From Fictibacillus macauensis ZFHKF-1 (GTDB lineage: Bacteria; Bacillota; Bacilli; Bacillales; Fictibacillaceae): DNA of 64,000 bases. Location: positions 54,090-118,089 of the forward strand of contig NZ_AKKV01000023.1 in the NCBI RefSeq assembly GCF_000269865.1, written 5' to 3'. Below are positions 24,826-36,072 of this stretch, in pieces; positions within the stretch are counted from its first letter, which is position 1; each line of letters starts with the position of its first letter. The notes beneath the pieces were generated by a model, which saw only the letters and a program-made list of their open reading frames with translations, was not told where the DNA came from and did no database searches. The position numbers and the translations under genes are program-made.

Positions 24826-26037
24826 TTACGATGATTTATTAGACGATAACGTTACTTCTGTCGTCTTTTTATCACCTTTATGATAGTAGGTCACTTTAAT
24901 CTTTTGACCGACTTTGGCTTTCGTATAGAGATACTTACGAAGATCGAGTGGTGACTTAATCGCTTGGCCATCAAAGGCTGTGATGACATCTAGCTCTTTT
25001 AAGCCCGCACGATCAGCTGGTGATAATGGCTCGACGTTCATAACAACGACGCCATCTTTCACACTTGATGGAAGCTTCAGCGTGGAATCACGGTGATAGC
25101 TGCTTATTTGAGAAAGTGGAATTGGTCCAATGCCTAGGAATGGGCGATTTACTTTTCCATACTTCTCAAGGTCGTTAATGATTGGTCGTGCGATATCGAC
25201 TGGAATCGCAAAGCCAATGCCTTCAACGGCTGATTCAGCAATCTTACTTGAGTTAATACCGATTACTTGGCCGGCGATATTAAGCAGGGCACCACCGGAG
25301 TTACCAGGGTTAATGGCGGCATCCGTTTGAATGACTTCTGCTTGCCAATCTGGGTTGCCGTCTTTATCAGAATCAACTGGCATCGTGCGGTCCGCGGCTG
25401 AAATGACACCTTCTGTTACGGAGCCTGGGAAGCTGCCTAGTGGATTTCCGATAGCGATTGCTGGTTCACCTGGCTTTAATGAGCTAGAAGAACCGAACTC
25501 TGCGACTTTTTGTACTTTACTTCCGTCAACTTCAACGACTGCAAGGTCCATGACCGGATCGCCACCGCGTAGCGTACCTTTTAACTTCGACCCGTTACTT
25601 AGTGTAATTTCAAGGCGAGAGGCATCTTTAACAACGTGGTAGTTCGTTACAACGTACGCTTTGCCGCCTGCTTTCTTATAAATAACACCCGATCCCGAGC
25701 CCGCTGGTTGTTGCTTGTTTTGATCCCAGAAGTTGCCGCCTTGAATGTTTAAGACTTCAACGACCGAGTCGCGTGCTTTTTTCACCGCATCGGTTACTTT
25801 TGTTGTCACGTTGACATCGACGGATTTTTTCAGTCCATCTTCTTCTTTCCCGCTATACTCATTCGTTGGCGTATATGTTTTTGGCAATAAGCCAACACCG
25901 CCAAGTGCCGGGATACATAAAAGGACAATTAAGCCACCGATGACGGCACCAATAATCCCGGTGAGGAGAAAGCCACCTCGACTACGTCCTCTACGTGGGC
26001 GCGATTCGTTATTGTCATGATCATCATAAAAGCCCAT
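24826..26037 (-). CDS. htrC: HtrA-family membrane serine protease (HtrC/YyxA)
   Basis: The 403-residue protein has a basic N-terminus, one membrane helix (about 23-46), a trypsin-like domain with His134 (TNYHVV), Asp164 (DPVMDLAVV) and Ser247 (NPGNSGGA), and a C-terminal PDZ domain (about 300-395; MNVEPLSPADRAGLKELDVITAFDG). It degrades or refolds damaged proteins outside the membrane. ATG 26037 has GAAAGGGTG 8 nt upstream; a TTG directly before it is less likely. It follows the wal operon as in B. subtilis, but a gap of about 140 bp suggests its own promoter. Confidence 0.93.
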   Translation of the reverse strand: MGFYDDHDNNESRPRRGRSRGGFLLTGIIGAVIGGLIVLLCIPALGGVGLLPKTYTPTNEYSGKEEDGLKKSVDVNVTTKVTDAVKKARDSVVEVLNIQGGNFWDQNKQQPAGSGSGVIYKKAGGKAYVVTNYHVVKDASRLEITLSNGSKLKGTLRGGDPVMDLAVVEVDGSKVQKVAEFGSSSSLKPGEPAIAIGNPLGSFPGSVTEGVISAADRTMPVDSDKDGNPDWQAEVIQTDAAINPGNSGGALLNIAGQVIGINSSKIAESAVEGIGFAIPVDIARPIINDLEKYGKVNRPFLGIGPIPLSQISSYHRDSTLKLPSSVKDGVVVMNVEPLSPADRAGLKELDVITAFDGQAIKSPLDLRKYLYTKAKVGQKIKVTYYHKGDKKTTEVTLSSNKSS

Positions 26038-26178
26038 CAATTGTTCACCCTTTCAACTGGAATGGATAATTGCAATTACTGTTATGACTCAATTATAGAA
26101 AAATGTTGGTAGCGTGAAAAAACTATGAGTGAAATTCCACACTTTTTCACATTTATTGTTATTTCCTCAAAGGGTGAA

Positions 26179-26976
26179 TTATAAACGTATGAGCTCGGTT
26201 GGCTCACTGGCATCGGTATGATAGAGCGACACTTGTTCACCGACCGCTACACCTTTACTTTCTAGCGTTTGCTTTACACTTAAGTAGGCAATATCTTTCA
26301 TGTTGTTATCTTTACTTAAATGCGCTAAATAAATACGCTTCGTTTGCTCACCAATAAGATCAGCCAGCGCAAAGCCGCAATCTTCATTGGAAATATGACC
26401 GTGATCACTTAGGATGCGGCGCTTAATGCTCCACGGATAACGACCCATCATTAGCATATTAATATCATGATTGGATTCCATTACATACGCATCACTATGC
26501 TTCGTAATGCCTTTCATGCGATCGCTCACATAACCCGTATCAGTCATGAGCGTTAGCTTTTTCCCTTCATGATGAAAAACGTAAAACATCGGCTCAGCAG
26601 CATCATGTGACACGCCAAAGCTCTCCACTTCAAGATCGCCAAACGTGCGCACACTCTCCATTTCAAATGTGAATTTTTGCGCGTCATCCACCGTTCCGAT
26701 GTTCGCATTCATGGCGCTCCACGTTTTGTCATTTGCATACACAGGCAGTTTATATTTGCGTGCTAGCGCCCCAAGCCCTTTAATATGGTCGCTATGTTCA
26801 TGTGTAATTAAAATGCCGTCAAGCTCTTCAAGGCCACAGCAGCCTGCGTCTAGAAAGAGCTTCTTGATTGTTTTCATACTTAAGCCGGCATCGACGAGCA
26901 AACGCGCCTTTTCCGTTTGCACGTAAATCGCGTTTCCGGTGCTTCCACTCGCAAGCACACTAAATTGCAAACTCAT
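26179..26976 (-). CDS. walJ: WalJ, metallo-beta-lactamase-fold protein of the wal operon
   Basis: A 265-residue protein starting [20 protein letters not shown] with the metal-binding HEHSDHIKG (HxHxDH) motif, HDAAE, the TDTGYV segment and the HLSKDNN end typical of YycJ/WalJ. It is thought to have exonuclease-like activity and to link cell division with replication. AGAAGGG lies 6-9 nt before the ATG. It is the last gene of the walR-walK-yycH-yycI-walJ operon, 17 bp after yycI. Confidence 0.92.
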   Translation of the reverse strand: MSLQFSVLASGSTGNAIYVQTEKARLLVDAGLSMKTIKKLFLDAGCCGLEELDGILITHEHSDHIKGLGALARKYKLPVYANDKTWSAMNANIGTVDDAQKFTFEMESVRTFGDLEVESFGVSHDAAEPMFYVFHHEGKKLTLMTDTGYVSDRMKGITKHSDAYVMESNHDINMLMMGRYPWSIKRRILSDHGHISNEDCGFALADLIGEQTKRIYLAHLSKDNNMKDIAYLSVKQTLESKGVAVGEQVSLYHTDASEPTELIRL

Positions 26977-26993
26977 CTCTAACCCTTCTTCCT

Positions 26994-27806
26994 TTATGAT
27001 TCCTCATTGCCTTCTCGATCAATTTGTTGAATGGAACTATCGGTCGCATTCACTAAATAATGGCCGTTTTCGGTTTCCACACTCCACGTTGGAACGTACA
27101 CTTGCACGTCTTCTACATTCGCTAAACTATAATAGCCAAGCTGTACTTTTTTAATTTTTTCACCGTTTGAGAGGTAGCCTGTCTTAAACAAGCGACCGAT
27201 CGCTTTCATCGGTGAAATAATTTCCTGAGGTGTACCTTGGCGATAAATCGACAGAAATGTCTGCTCAAAGCCTCTTACTTCGCCTGTATCATTCCAATGA
27301 AACTTCACCATACCCCCGGGCATATCTTTGCTTTTTGAGTCAAAAAGAATGGGCTTACCATCATACGACTGTGTAAACCAGACTGTTTTACTTGTCGTAT
27401 CTTTTTTATAGAAACTATATTCATTGCCACGGTATACTTCTTCTTTTAAAAAGGCGCTCACTTCGTCAACCACGTTGCTTTCTGTTACTTTTAGTGGTTT
27501 TTTTAGTGAATAAACGAGCATATCGTTGGCACTTTTATCTTTATCAAGCTTGACTTCCTTAGACGTATTTAAGTCAGCTGGCGAAAATGGCGCCCGCTGT
27601 CCGCTAATCAAGGTTTGTTTCGCTTTATAATCAGGCAGCTCGTCCTTATAGTTAATGTTATTATCTTCAAGCTGCTTTTCAAGCGGTAAGTCGGCAATAT
27701 ATTGGATGTTATTTTGCTGAAGCTTAACAGACAGCTGATAACCAAGAAATATATTTAAGATCAAAAAGGAAAGGATAAAGATGGTTTTCGTACTCTTCCA
27801 ATCCAT
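26994..27806 (-). CDS. yycI: YycI, WalK-regulating membrane protein
   Basis: A 270-residue protein with one N-terminal helix ([16 protein letters not shown]) and an extracytoplasmic YycI domain (for example [28 protein letters not shown] and [10 protein letters not shown]). With YycH it contacts the WalK transmembrane helices and restrains the kinase. GGAGGTGATC lies before the ATG; start and yycH stop overlap in TAATG, showing translational coupling. Confidence 0.93.
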   Translation of the reverse strand: MDWKSTKTIFILSFLILNIFLGYQLSVKLQQNNIQYIADLPLEKQLEDNNINYKDELPDYKAKQTLISGQRAPFSPADLNTSKEVKLDKDKSANDMLVYSLKKPLKVTESNVVDEVSAFLKEEVYRGNEYSFYKKDTTSKTVWFTQSYDGKPILFDSKSKDMPGGMVKFHWNDTGEVRGFEQTFLSIYRQGTPQEIISPMKAIGRLFKTGYLSNGEKIKKVQLGYYSLANVEDVQVYVPTWSVETENGHYLVNATDSSIQQIDREGNEES

Positions 27807-29191
27807 TAGCGATCACCTCCTGGTCGTGGCTCATCTCGAAACAGTGGATGCCATTCGTGATTTTGACCAGCATTAATAAACCATTTCGGCTCTAATACGT
27901 AGAGATTGTATTGATTTTTCGTTACTTTCATTTCATAGCCAATCATGATGCCATGTATTTGGCTTGAATCATAACTTTTTAACGCTTGTTTCACTTGTTC
28001 ACCAGACTCTAGCTCTACTTTTTTCGTTGTAAAGCCAACATCTTTCGCATCGGTGTTCAGTTCTACCATCGATCGTTGGTATTCACTTAAGTCATTGTTA
28101 TTCCATACGAGTTTCATTTTCATCTCACTATTTAAAATCGGTAACCCGCGAATAAAAGGAACAAAGGTCGTTGTTGAGCTTGCTTCTTCATTGCCGCTGT
28201 AATAATACGGCATGCCCCAACCCGCGTGACTATTCACATACTCTACGGAACTTAAGAGAGGGCCCTTGCTTTGTTGTGAAAAGTCTTCTGTCCGTTCTTG
28301 AGAGAAATTCGTATATTTAAATCGATTGCCATTGTAGATATTCATCGCTGAAATTTCATCAGTATAATAGTCATTGCTACTTTTTACGTTACTTGGATCA
28401 CGGAACAGCGCATTTTTGTAGCGATCAATCGTATCTTCTGAAATCGAACGTGCTAAGTAGTTATACACATTCAGCTTAAAAGCATGACTCGGAAAATAGA
28501 AACGCTTCGAGCCGTGTGAGCCTTTATCATCTTGCTTTTGCACAACATAAGGTTCATATTCAACGAGTGATTTTTCTTGCTGATTTACAAGACGCTTTAA
28601 AGAGTCAAACGATAACGTCGTACTCGCTGCAATCATTTTTTCTGTTCCATACGAAACGATATATGCCTCTACGTCATTGGAAGCATTTTTGTAAAAAATA
28701 ACGCGATCGGCTGATGGAATCGTAAATGTTCCTCCCGAAGAAGCGACATTGAAAATTTGGCTATATACCTCAGAGGACATTTCCTCTGGATAAATGATTT
28801 CAATATGCTCGCGGTTCACAAGCGTTTCTTCTAAATTCTTCGTAGATTTTGTACGCGTATCATAAAACTTCGCATTTTCGAGCATGTCTTTTACTTGTTT
28901 CGTAAATTTATCATTCGCAGGTACGCCAAGATACGACGTTTTATTATAATACATCATTTGAATCGGACGAATCACTTCAGATACTTTCTTCGCATCCGTC
29001 ACTTGTTCTTTTTTTAACGTTTTCGTGTTTTCTAGCGAGCCTAAGTCTGGCTTTAACGTCCACAGACTCCACGTTAAAAACAAGCTTAAGACGATCAGGA
29101 CGACGAGGAACACAGACTTAATGACTTCATAATGCCGAGACACTCGTTTCGCGTGACGCTTCAATTGGTGAAATCGATTTCTCCACTTCAT
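27806..29191 (-). CDS. yycH: YycH, WalK-regulating membrane protein
   Basis: The 461-residue protein has a basic N-terminus, one membrane helix (about 25-46; VFLVVLIVLSLFLTWSLWTL) and a large outer domain with the usual YycH start LGSLENTKTLKKEQVTD and end NQYNLYVLEPKWFINAGQNHEWHPLF. Acts with YycI on WalK. GGGGGGAACAG precedes the ATG. It overlaps yycI by one base and lies 3 bp after walK, so it is in the same operon. Confidence 0.92.
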   Translation of the reverse strand: MKWRNRFHQLKRHAKRVSRHYEVIKSVFLVVLIVLSLFLTWSLWTLKPDLGSLENTKTLKKEQVTDAKKVSEVIRPIQMMYYNKTSYLGVPANDKFTKQVKDMLENAKFYDTRTKSTKNLEETLVNREHIEIIYPEEMSSEVYSQIFNVASSGGTFTIPSADRVIFYKNASNDVEAYIVSYGTEKMIAASTTLSFDSLKRLVNQQEKSLVEYEPYVVQKQDDKGSHGSKRFYFPSHAFKLNVYNYLARSISEDTIDRYKNALFRDPSNVKSSNDYYTDEISAMNIYNGNRFKYTNFSQERTEDFSQQSKGPLLSSVEYVNSHAGWGMPYYYSGNEEASSTTTFVPFIRGLPILNSEMKMKLVWNNNDLSEYQRSMVELNTDAKDVGFTTKKVELESGEQVKQALKSYDSSQIHGIMIGYEMKVTKNQYNLYVLEPKWFINAGQNHEWHPLFRDEPRPGGDR

Positions 29192-29194
29192 GCC

Positions 29195-31042
29195 TTACTG
29201 TTCCCCCCTGACCTTTTTTAGAGGAAGGGTGAAATGAATGGTTGTCCCTTGTCCCCATTCACTTTCGGCCCAGATATCTCCACCGTGCGCGAGCACAATT
29301 TCTTTTGAGATCGCCAAACCAAGACCCGTGCCACCTAAATCGCGCGAACGTGCGCGGTCCACACGGAAAAAGCGATCGAAAATTTTCGATACGTTATTTT
29401 TCGGAATGCCGACACCTTGGTCCGATACGCTTACTTTAATTTTGCGACCATGTAAAGAAGCAGATACCGAAATGGCACCACCCTCAGGTGAATATTTAAT
29501 CGCATTTGAAATAATGTTATCGACCACTTGCGTCATTTTATCGGTATCAATTTGTACGTTAATTTTGCGCGATGGCAAATTGCGTTGAAAGCGAATATGC
29601 TCATGCTGCAGCATTTCAAAACGCTCGACAATATCTTGTAGGAAGCGGGTTAAATCACTTTGTACGAAATTAAAACGATAATCTTTGCTGTCCATTTTCG
29701 ACAGCTGCAGTAAGTCGGTTACGAGGCGAATCATGCGATCGGTCTCGTTTTGTGTTACTTCTAAGAACCGTGGTGCAATATCTTTATCTTCCCAAGCACC
29801 TTCCGCTAGTGCTTCTAAATAACTTTTCATCGTCGTAAGCGGCGTGCGCAGCTCGTGCGACACGTTAAATACGAATTCACGACGCTCATTTTCGATTTGT
29901 TCTTGCTCGGTAACGTCATGAAGTACAGCGATTAAGCCGTTTGCTGGTCCACCTTCTTTTTGTATAACAGAAAAGTTTGCGCGCAGTACATAATGAACAT
30001 TCTCGGTACTAAAATCAAGCAGCATCGTTTCATATTCATTGTAAAGCTCGTCCCACGTATATTGATCATTTAAACGCAACAGCTCAAGCAAGGAATTACC
30101 GAGCGTATTTTGGCGAGAAATGTTTAACATTTCTTCGGCACGGTCATTCATCAAAATAATACAGCCGTCGCGATCAGTCGCAATAACACCATCAGTCATA
30201 TACGTCAAAACAGAACGCAGCTTGCGGCGCTCGCTTTCGGTAATGGCTGTCGCTTCTTGTAATTTCCGCGTCAAATCGTTAAATGTTAACGACAGCTGAC
30301 CAATTTCGTCATCGCCATATACTTGCACTTTTCGCGAAAAATCCCCTCGCGCCATAACGAGCGCCTGCTTTCGCATATCTGCCATTGGCCGCGTAACCGT
30401 ACGGGCAAGGAAAATACCGAGCAACGCCGTTATTACCAGGGCAATAACCGTTCCGGTCGTCAATATTTTATTAATATCGGTAATCTGTTGATAAACGCTT
30501 TCAATGGAGGCCTCTACGTAAATAACCCCAAGCACTTCTCCCGTCTTACCGCCTTGTTTATCTTTTCCAGTCACAATCGGGCGCGCCCACACAACAACCC
30601 GGGCTTGCTTATTGCGATCGTACATTTCCGATTTATCTTCGGTTCCATTGAGGGCAAGCTTAATCTTAGAGTTCGTACTTACTTGCCCAATCAAGTTCTT
30701 TTTCGTGGCGCCAATTACGACGCCGTCTTTATTTAATACTTGTACTTCTTTAATGTTCTCATCCTTTGTTTCCCCAATGAGCTTCATAATGCCATCCGTT
30801 AACGTATTATTCTTACGCTCCGTCGATTCTTTCGTCTGTTGAGACGTTAAAATCTTTTGCTCGGCATTGAATGAGAAGAAGTCCAAGTTGTTTTGCAGTG
30901 CACTCATATAGTTTTTGTGCAAATTGTTTTCCAAGTTGTTAATGAAGTACACACTAATAACTTCCATCGCAATTAAAATGAGCAAAACATAGATCAATAC
31001 AAACTTAACGTGTATTGATCGAAAAAAACCTACCTTATCCAT
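29195..31042 (-). CDS. walK: WalK sensor histidine kinase
   Basis: A 615-residue kinase with two membrane helices (about 13-35 and 196-215) framing an extracytoplasmic PDC-like domain, then HAMP (216-265), PAS (about 275-375), the phosphoacceptor His396 in VSHELRTPL, and the ATPase boxes DNIISNAIKYSPEGG, DQGVGIP and RDLGGTGLGLAISKEI. It senses cell-wall state (lipid II/peptidoglycan fragments) and phosphorylates WalR to control autolysins. The 4-bp gap from walR marks an operon. The length is standard. Confidence 0.96.
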   Translation of the reverse strand: MDKVGFFRSIHVKFVLIYVLLILIAMEVISVYFINNLENNLHKNYMSALQNNLDFFSFNAEQKILTSQQTKESTERKNNTLTDGIMKLIGETKDENIKEVQVLNKDGVVIGATKKNLIGQVSTNSKIKLALNGTEDKSEMYDRNKQARVVVWARPIVTGKDKQGGKTGEVLGVIYVEASIESVYQQITDINKILTTGTVIALVITALLGIFLARTVTRPMADMRKQALVMARGDFSRKVQVYGDDEIGQLSLTFNDLTRKLQEATAITESERRKLRSVLTYMTDGVIATDRDGCIILMNDRAEEMLNISRQNTLGNSLLELLRLNDQYTWDELYNEYETMLLDFSTENVHYVLRANFSVIQKEGGPANGLIAVLHDVTEQEQIENERREFVFNVSHELRTPLTTMKSYLEALAEGAWEDKDIAPRFLEVTQNETDRMIRLVTDLLQLSKMDSKDYRFNFVQSDLTRFLQDIVERFEMLQHEHIRFQRNLPSRKINVQIDTDKMTQVVDNIISNAIKYSPEGGAISVSASLHGRKIKVSVSDQGVGIPKNNVSKIFDRFFRVDRARSRDLGGTGLGLAISKEIVLAHGGDIWAESEWGQGTTIHFTLPLKKVRGEQ

Positions 31043-31046
31043 CTGC

Positions 31047-31751
31047 TTACTCCTGATCAGGATTTCTTAAATAATAACCGACACCGCGGCGTGTTATGAT
31101 CCAAAGCGGATGACTTGGATTATCTTCCACTTTTTCACGAAGGCGACGAACGGTTACGTCAACCGTACGAACATCACCAAAATAGTCATAGCCCCACACC
31201 GTTTGTAACAAGTGTTCGCGTGTCATGACTTGTCCAATATGTTTTGCTAAATAATACAGCAGCTCAAATTCGCGATGTGTCAGTTCAATCGTTTCGCCAC
31301 GCTTCGTTACAAGGTAAGCGTCTGGATGAATCGTTAACGTTCCAATCACAATCTCATTATTTTCATCCACTTCACGTTCTGTTTCCTGCTGATGACGGCG
31401 CAAGTTCGCCTTTACACGCGCAATCAGTTCGCGGGTGCTAAAAGGCTTCGTTACATAATCATCCGCTCCAAGCTCAAGACCTAATACTTTATCAATTTCT
31501 GAGTCTTTCGCTGTTAGCATAATGATGGGTGTATCATACTTTTTACGCACTTCACGACATACTTCCATTCCGTCTTTTAGCGGAAGCATAATATCTAAAA
31601 GAATCATATCCGGCTTTTCACTCTCTACCATTTCAATGGCTGCTACGCCATCGTACGCACAAGAAACTTGAAAACCTTCTTTTTCTAAGTTGAATTGTAA
31701 AATGTCGGCAATAGGCCTTTCGTCATCTACTACTAGTATTTTTTTGTCCAT
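31047..31751 (-). CDS. walR: WalR response regulator
   Basis: The 234-residue OmpR-class regulator has a receiver domain with Asp53 (LLDIMLP), Asp9/10 and Lys in LTAKDSE, then a winged-helix DNA-binding domain ([53 protein letters not shown]). With WalK it controls essential cell-wall hydrolase genes. AAAGGAG lies 9 nt before the ATG. It is the first gene of the wal operon. Confidence 0.96.
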   Translation of the reverse strand: MDKKILVVDDERPIADILQFNLEKEGFQVSCAYDGVAAIEMVESEKPDMILLDIMLPLKDGMEVCREVRKKYDTPIIMLTAKDSEIDKVLGLELGADDYVTKPFSTRELIARVKANLRRHQQETEREVDENNEIVIGTLTIHPDAYLVTKRGETIELTHREFELLYYLAKHIGQVMTREHLLQTVWGYDYFGDVRTVDVTVRRLREKVEDNPSHPLWIITRRGVGYYLRNPDQE

Positions 31752-31841
31752 TCGGCTGTCGCTCCTTTGGAAACCGTATTTGTATCTATCATTCTATGTC
31801 AGTATATTCTTGGGAAGATGATCCTTTAGAAAACTACTCTT

Positions 31842-31850
31842 ATTTTACCA
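31842..31850 (-). promoter_or_regulatory. extended -10 candidate for the wal operon
   Basis: On the minus strand TGGTAAAAT gives an extended -10 about 90 bp upstream of walR. The -35 is weak. The rest of 31752-31920 shows nothing more. Confidence 0.4.
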
Positions 31851-31920
31851 TATTCTTTTCATTCTCCCTAACGCCAGTCTTCTCCAATTCCGTTAGCGTT
31901 TTTAAGCCTAGAAACACTTA

Positions 31921-31951
31921 AAAAGCATGCAGTACGAAGCTGCATGCTTTT
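31921..31951 (-). terminator. terminator of the tRNA cluster
   Basis: AAAAGCATGCAG (31921-31932) pairs perfectly with CTGCATGCTTTT (31940-31951). T-tails are present on both strands. It lies between the tRNA genes and walR. Confidence 0.85.
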
Positions 31952-31998
31952 TTGTCATGATTTAGGTAATAGTAATTGTTTGTTATATGCAAGTAAAA

Positions 31999-32074
<76 letters not shown>

Positions 32075-32089
32075 ACTCTTACAATAAAA

Positions 32090-32165
32090 TGGCGGACCCG
32101 ACCGGGGTCGAACCGGCGATCTCCTGCGTGACAGGCAGGCATGTTAACCACTACACCACGAGTCC
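32090..32165 (-). tRNA. tRNA-Asp (GTC)
   Basis: A 76-nt cloverleaf: acceptor GGACTCG pairs with CGGGTCC (one G-U), anticodon loop CTGTCAC (GTC), TTCGACC T-loop, encoded CCA. Confidence 0.95.
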
Positions 32166-32194
32166 AAAGTATTGTAATCTATTATAAAAGAAAA

Positions 32195-32270
32195 TGGTGA
32201 CCCGTACGGGATTCGAACCCGTGTTACCGCCGTGAAAGGGCGGTGTCTTAACCGCTTGACCAACGGGCCA
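32195..32270 (-). tRNA. tRNA-Glu (TTC)
   Basis: A 76-nt cloverleaf: acceptor TGGCCCG pairs with CGGGTCA, anticodon loop CTTTCAC (TTC), TTCGAAT T-loop, encoded CCA. Confidence 0.95.
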
Positions 32271-32289
32271 TCTTTCTTTGAAAGAAAAA

Positions 32290-32365
32290 TGGTGAGCCAT
32301 GAAGGATTCGAACCTTCGACCCTCTGATTAAAAGTCAGATGCTCTACCAACTGAGCTAATGGCTC
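32290..32365 (-). tRNA. tRNA-Lys (TTT)
   Basis: A 76-nt cloverleaf: acceptor GAGCCAT pairs with ATGGCTC, anticodon loop CTTTTAA (TTT), TTCGAAT T-loop, encoded CCA. First gene after the promoter. Confidence 0.95.
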
Positions 32366-32406
32366 GTCTACTTTCGACAATATCCTTGTCGAACACGACA
32401 AGATTT

Positions 32407-32435
32407 ATCTTATCACGAAACTAATTATTTGACAA
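32407..32435 (-). promoter_or_regulatory. promoter of the tRNA cluster
   Basis: Minus strand: TTGTCA, a 17-bp spacer, TAAGAT. It lies about 40 bp upstream of tRNA-Lys. Confidence 0.7.
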
Positions 32436-32601
32436 GCATCTTTTATAAAAAAGTTTTAAAATCATGCTTTTATCCAAGAATGGGGCAGCAGTAGAGCCAT
32501 AAACTGATAGCTGTATCGCTCTAACGACCCTGCTACTAGCAGCTTACTATGTAATCAATTTGTCCATGTTTGTTGTTACTTTTGAAGGAGACAAAGAAAA
32601 A

Positions 32602-32637
32602 CCCCCCAATCACCGAAGAAGCTTAAGAGTTGGGGGG
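32602..32637 (-). terminator. terminator of purA
   Basis: CCCCCCAA (32602-32609) pairs with TTGGGGGG (32630-32637). The minus-strand tail is TTTTTCTTT. Confidence 0.85.
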
Positions 32638-32650
32638 AGTTGCTACTTAT

Positions 32651-34009
<1,359 letters not shown>

Positions 34010-34011
34010 TT

Positions 34012-34040
34012 AGTGTACCAATTTTATAGTAGGAAGTCAA
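34012..34040 (-). promoter_or_regulatory. purA promoter
   Basis: Minus strand: TTGACT (34035-34040), a 17-bp spacer, TACACT (34012-34017). The leader would be about 70 nt. Confidence 0.7.
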
Positions 34041-34043
34041 CCA

Positions 34044-34088
34044 AAACACGAACATTATCCAAGAATAAAAGTATATCCGTTCGTATTT
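34044..34088 (-). promoter_or_regulatory. candidate inverted PurR boxes upstream of purA
   Basis: AAACACGAACATT at 34044-34056 (plus strand, 11 of 13 to AWWWCCGAACWWT) faces AAATACGAACGGA on the minus strand (34076-34088, about 9 of 13), with a 19-bp gap. They sit directly upstream of the -35, where PurR binds in B. subtilis purA. Confidence 0.45.
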
Positions 34089-34157
34089 ACTATACATTCC
34101 TGTATTCATACGGCGAACAATAAGCATGATCGTCAGTAACACATCTGCCGATAAAAA

Positions 34158-34189
34158 AAACAGGCTCTCTTTTGTAAGAATGCCTGTTT
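34158..34189 (-). terminator. terminator of dnaC
   Basis: AACAGGC (34159-34165) pairs with GCCTGTT (34182-34188). It is followed on the minus strand by eight T. Confidence 0.85.
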
Positions 34190-34199
34190 CATCGTTTCT

Positions 34200-35564
34200 T
34201 TATGCACCCGGCGGAATACTGCTTTCTTCATGCCGCCGATCTAAATTTACGAATTTATTATATTCTTTAACGAAAGCAAGCTCCACGGTTCCTGTTGGAC
34301 CGTTACGTTGCTTCGCAATAATAATCTCAATAATGTTTTTGCTTTCTGATTCTTTATCATAATAGTCGTCACGGTATAAGAAGGCGACAATATCCGCATC
34401 CTGCTCAATACTTCCCGACTCACGAATATCTGACATCATCGGTCGCTTATCTTGACGAGATTCCACACCACGAGAAAGCTGTGACAGCGCAATAACAGGT
34501 ACTTGCAACTCACGCGCTAACGACTTTAGGGAGCGGGAAATTTCTGAAACCTCTTGCTGGCGGTTCTCGCCCGATTTCCCAGAGCCTTGAATGAGCTGTA
34601 AGTAATCAATTAAGATCATGCCGAGTCCTTTTTCTTGTTTAAGACGACGACATTTCGAGCGTATCTCATTAATCCGAACGCCCGGTGTATCATCGATAAA
34701 GATGCCCGCTGCCGATAAGCTGCCCATCGCCATCGTTAGCTTCTGCCAATCCTCCGCTATTAACGAGCCGGTACGAAGACGCTGTGCGTCAATATTTCCC
34801 TCTGCACAAAGCATCCGCATCACAAGTTGCTCTGCACCCATCTCTAGAGAGAAGATGGCTACATTTTCTTCCGTTTTTGTTGCCACGTTTTGCGCAATAT
34901 TTAAGGCAAAAGCGGTTTTACCAACAGATGGACGCGCCGCGACAATAATTAAATCATTGCGTTGAAAGCCAGCTGTCATAGAATCTAAGTCTGAGAAACC
35001 AGTCGGAATCCCGGTAATATCACCTTTACGATTATGCAAAGCTTCAATGTTATCGTACGCATCAACGAGGACATCCTTAATTGAAATGAAAGCTCCGGCA
35101 TTTTTACGATTCGATACTTCTAATATTGCTTTTTCCGCTTCATTCATTACAGCTTCGACTTCTTCTTCACGAGCATAGCCGTTCGCAGCAATTTCTGTTG
35201 CTGCACGAATTAAGCGACGAAGCAATGATTTTTCCTCGACAATTTTGCTGTAATATTCAATATTCGCTGCTGTAGGCGAAGCATTGGCAAGATCACTTAA
35301 ATAAGAGACACCACCGATTTCCTCTAACAGCTTACGATTTGCTAAATCAGATGTAACGGTAACCAGATCGACTGGTTCCCCTTTTTCCGAAAGCGAAAGC
35401 ATAACTTGATAGATGCGCTGATGGGAGGCACGGTAGAAGTCATCCGGAAGTAAGATTTCCGATGCCGTGACCAGCGCTTCCGGTTCAAGAAATATGGCAC
35501 CAAGAACAGCTTGTTCCGCTTCAATATTCTGGGGTGGAATGCGATCAGCAAACAGATCACTCAT
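34200..35564 (-). CDS. dnaC: replicative DNA helicase DnaC (DnaB type)
   Basis: A 454-residue hexameric helicase: an N-terminal primase-interacting domain (about 1-110), linker, and a RecA-like core with Walker A ARPSVGKTAFAL (about 208-219), Walker B MILIDYLQLIQ, SQLSRGVESRQDKRP and the C-terminal FLYRDDYYD. In B. subtilis this gene is named dnaC. It unwinds DNA at the fork after loading by DnaI. AGGAGG lies before the ATG. It is downstream of rplI and gdpP in the same direction; a hairpin at 35587-35613 may partly separate them. Confidence 0.96.
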   Translation of the reverse strand: MSDLFADRIPPQNIEAEQAVLGAIFLEPEALVTASEILLPDDFYRASHQRIYQVMLSLSEKGEPVDLVTVTSDLANRKLLEEIGGVSYLSDLANASPTAANIEYYSKIVEEKSLLRRLIRAATEIAANGYAREEEVEAVMNEAEKAILEVSNRKNAGAFISIKDVLVDAYDNIEALHNRKGDITGIPTGFSDLDSMTAGFQRNDLIIVAARPSVGKTAFALNIAQNVATKTEENVAIFSLEMGAEQLVMRMLCAEGNIDAQRLRTGSLIAEDWQKLTMAMGSLSAAGIFIDDTPGVRINEIRSKCRRLKQEKGLGMILIDYLQLIQGSGKSGENRQQEVSEISRSLKSLARELQVPVIALSQLSRGVESRQDKRPMMSDIRESGSIEQDADIVAFLYRDDYYDKESESKNIIEIIIAKQRNGPTGTVELAFVKEYNKFVNLDRRHEESSIPPGA

Positions 35565-35586
35565 ACGTGTTCCTCCTAAAGACAGA

Positions 35587-35613
35587 AGAGAAGACCGGCT
35601 CTTGCTCCCGGTC
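35587..35613 (-). terminator. hairpin between rplI and dnaC
   Basis: GACCGG (35593-35598) pairs with CCGGTC (35608-35613), flanked by AGAG/CTCT. The minus-strand tail is TCTTCTCTTCTG, not a clean T-run, so probably partial termination. Confidence 0.45.
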
Positions 35614-35625
35614 CTGCTCTTTCGT

Positions 35626-36072
35626 TTATTCTTCTACAACGTGTACTTTAATACTGCCTGTTACTTCATTATGAAGCTTAACTGGGACATTTGTATAGCC
35701 TAATGAACGAATCGGATCGCTCAATTCAATTTTACGTTTATCAATCGTGATTTTATGCTGTTTCTTTAAGCCTTCTGCAATTTGCTTGCTCGTAACAGAA
35801 CCGAAGACACGACCGCCTTCACCTGTTTTCGTTGCAATCGCAACCGTTAGTTCCGCAAGCTTTTCTTTAAGTTGAACTGCTTCTTCACGTTGCGCTACCG
35901 CTTTTTTCTCTTCGCTTTTCTTTTGGCCTTCAACAGCAGACACCGCACTTTTCGTTGCTTCTTGTGCTAGATTGTTCGGAAGTAGATAGTTGCGTGCATA
36001 ACCTTCAGAAACATTTTTAATTTCACCTTTTTTACCTTTACCTTTTACATCTTTAAGAAAAACTACATTCAT
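35626..36072 (-). CDS. rplI: 50S ribosomal protein L9
   Basis: A 148-residue protein with the L9 N-terminal domain ([36 protein letters not shown]), the long connecting helix (about 42-75) and the C-terminal rRNA-binding domain. L9 binds the base of the L1 stalk and helps keep the reading frame. The ATG overlaps the gdpP stop (ATGA), so it is translationally coupled in the yybS-gdpP-rplI operon. Confidence 0.97.
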   Translation of the reverse strand: MNVVFLKDVKGKGKKGEIKNVSEGYARNYLLPNNLAQEATKSAVSAVEGQKKSEEKKAVAQREEAVQLKEKLAELTVAIATKTGEGGRVFGSVTSKQIAEGLKKQHKITIDKRKIELSDPIRSLGYTNVPVKLHNEVTGSIKVHVVEE

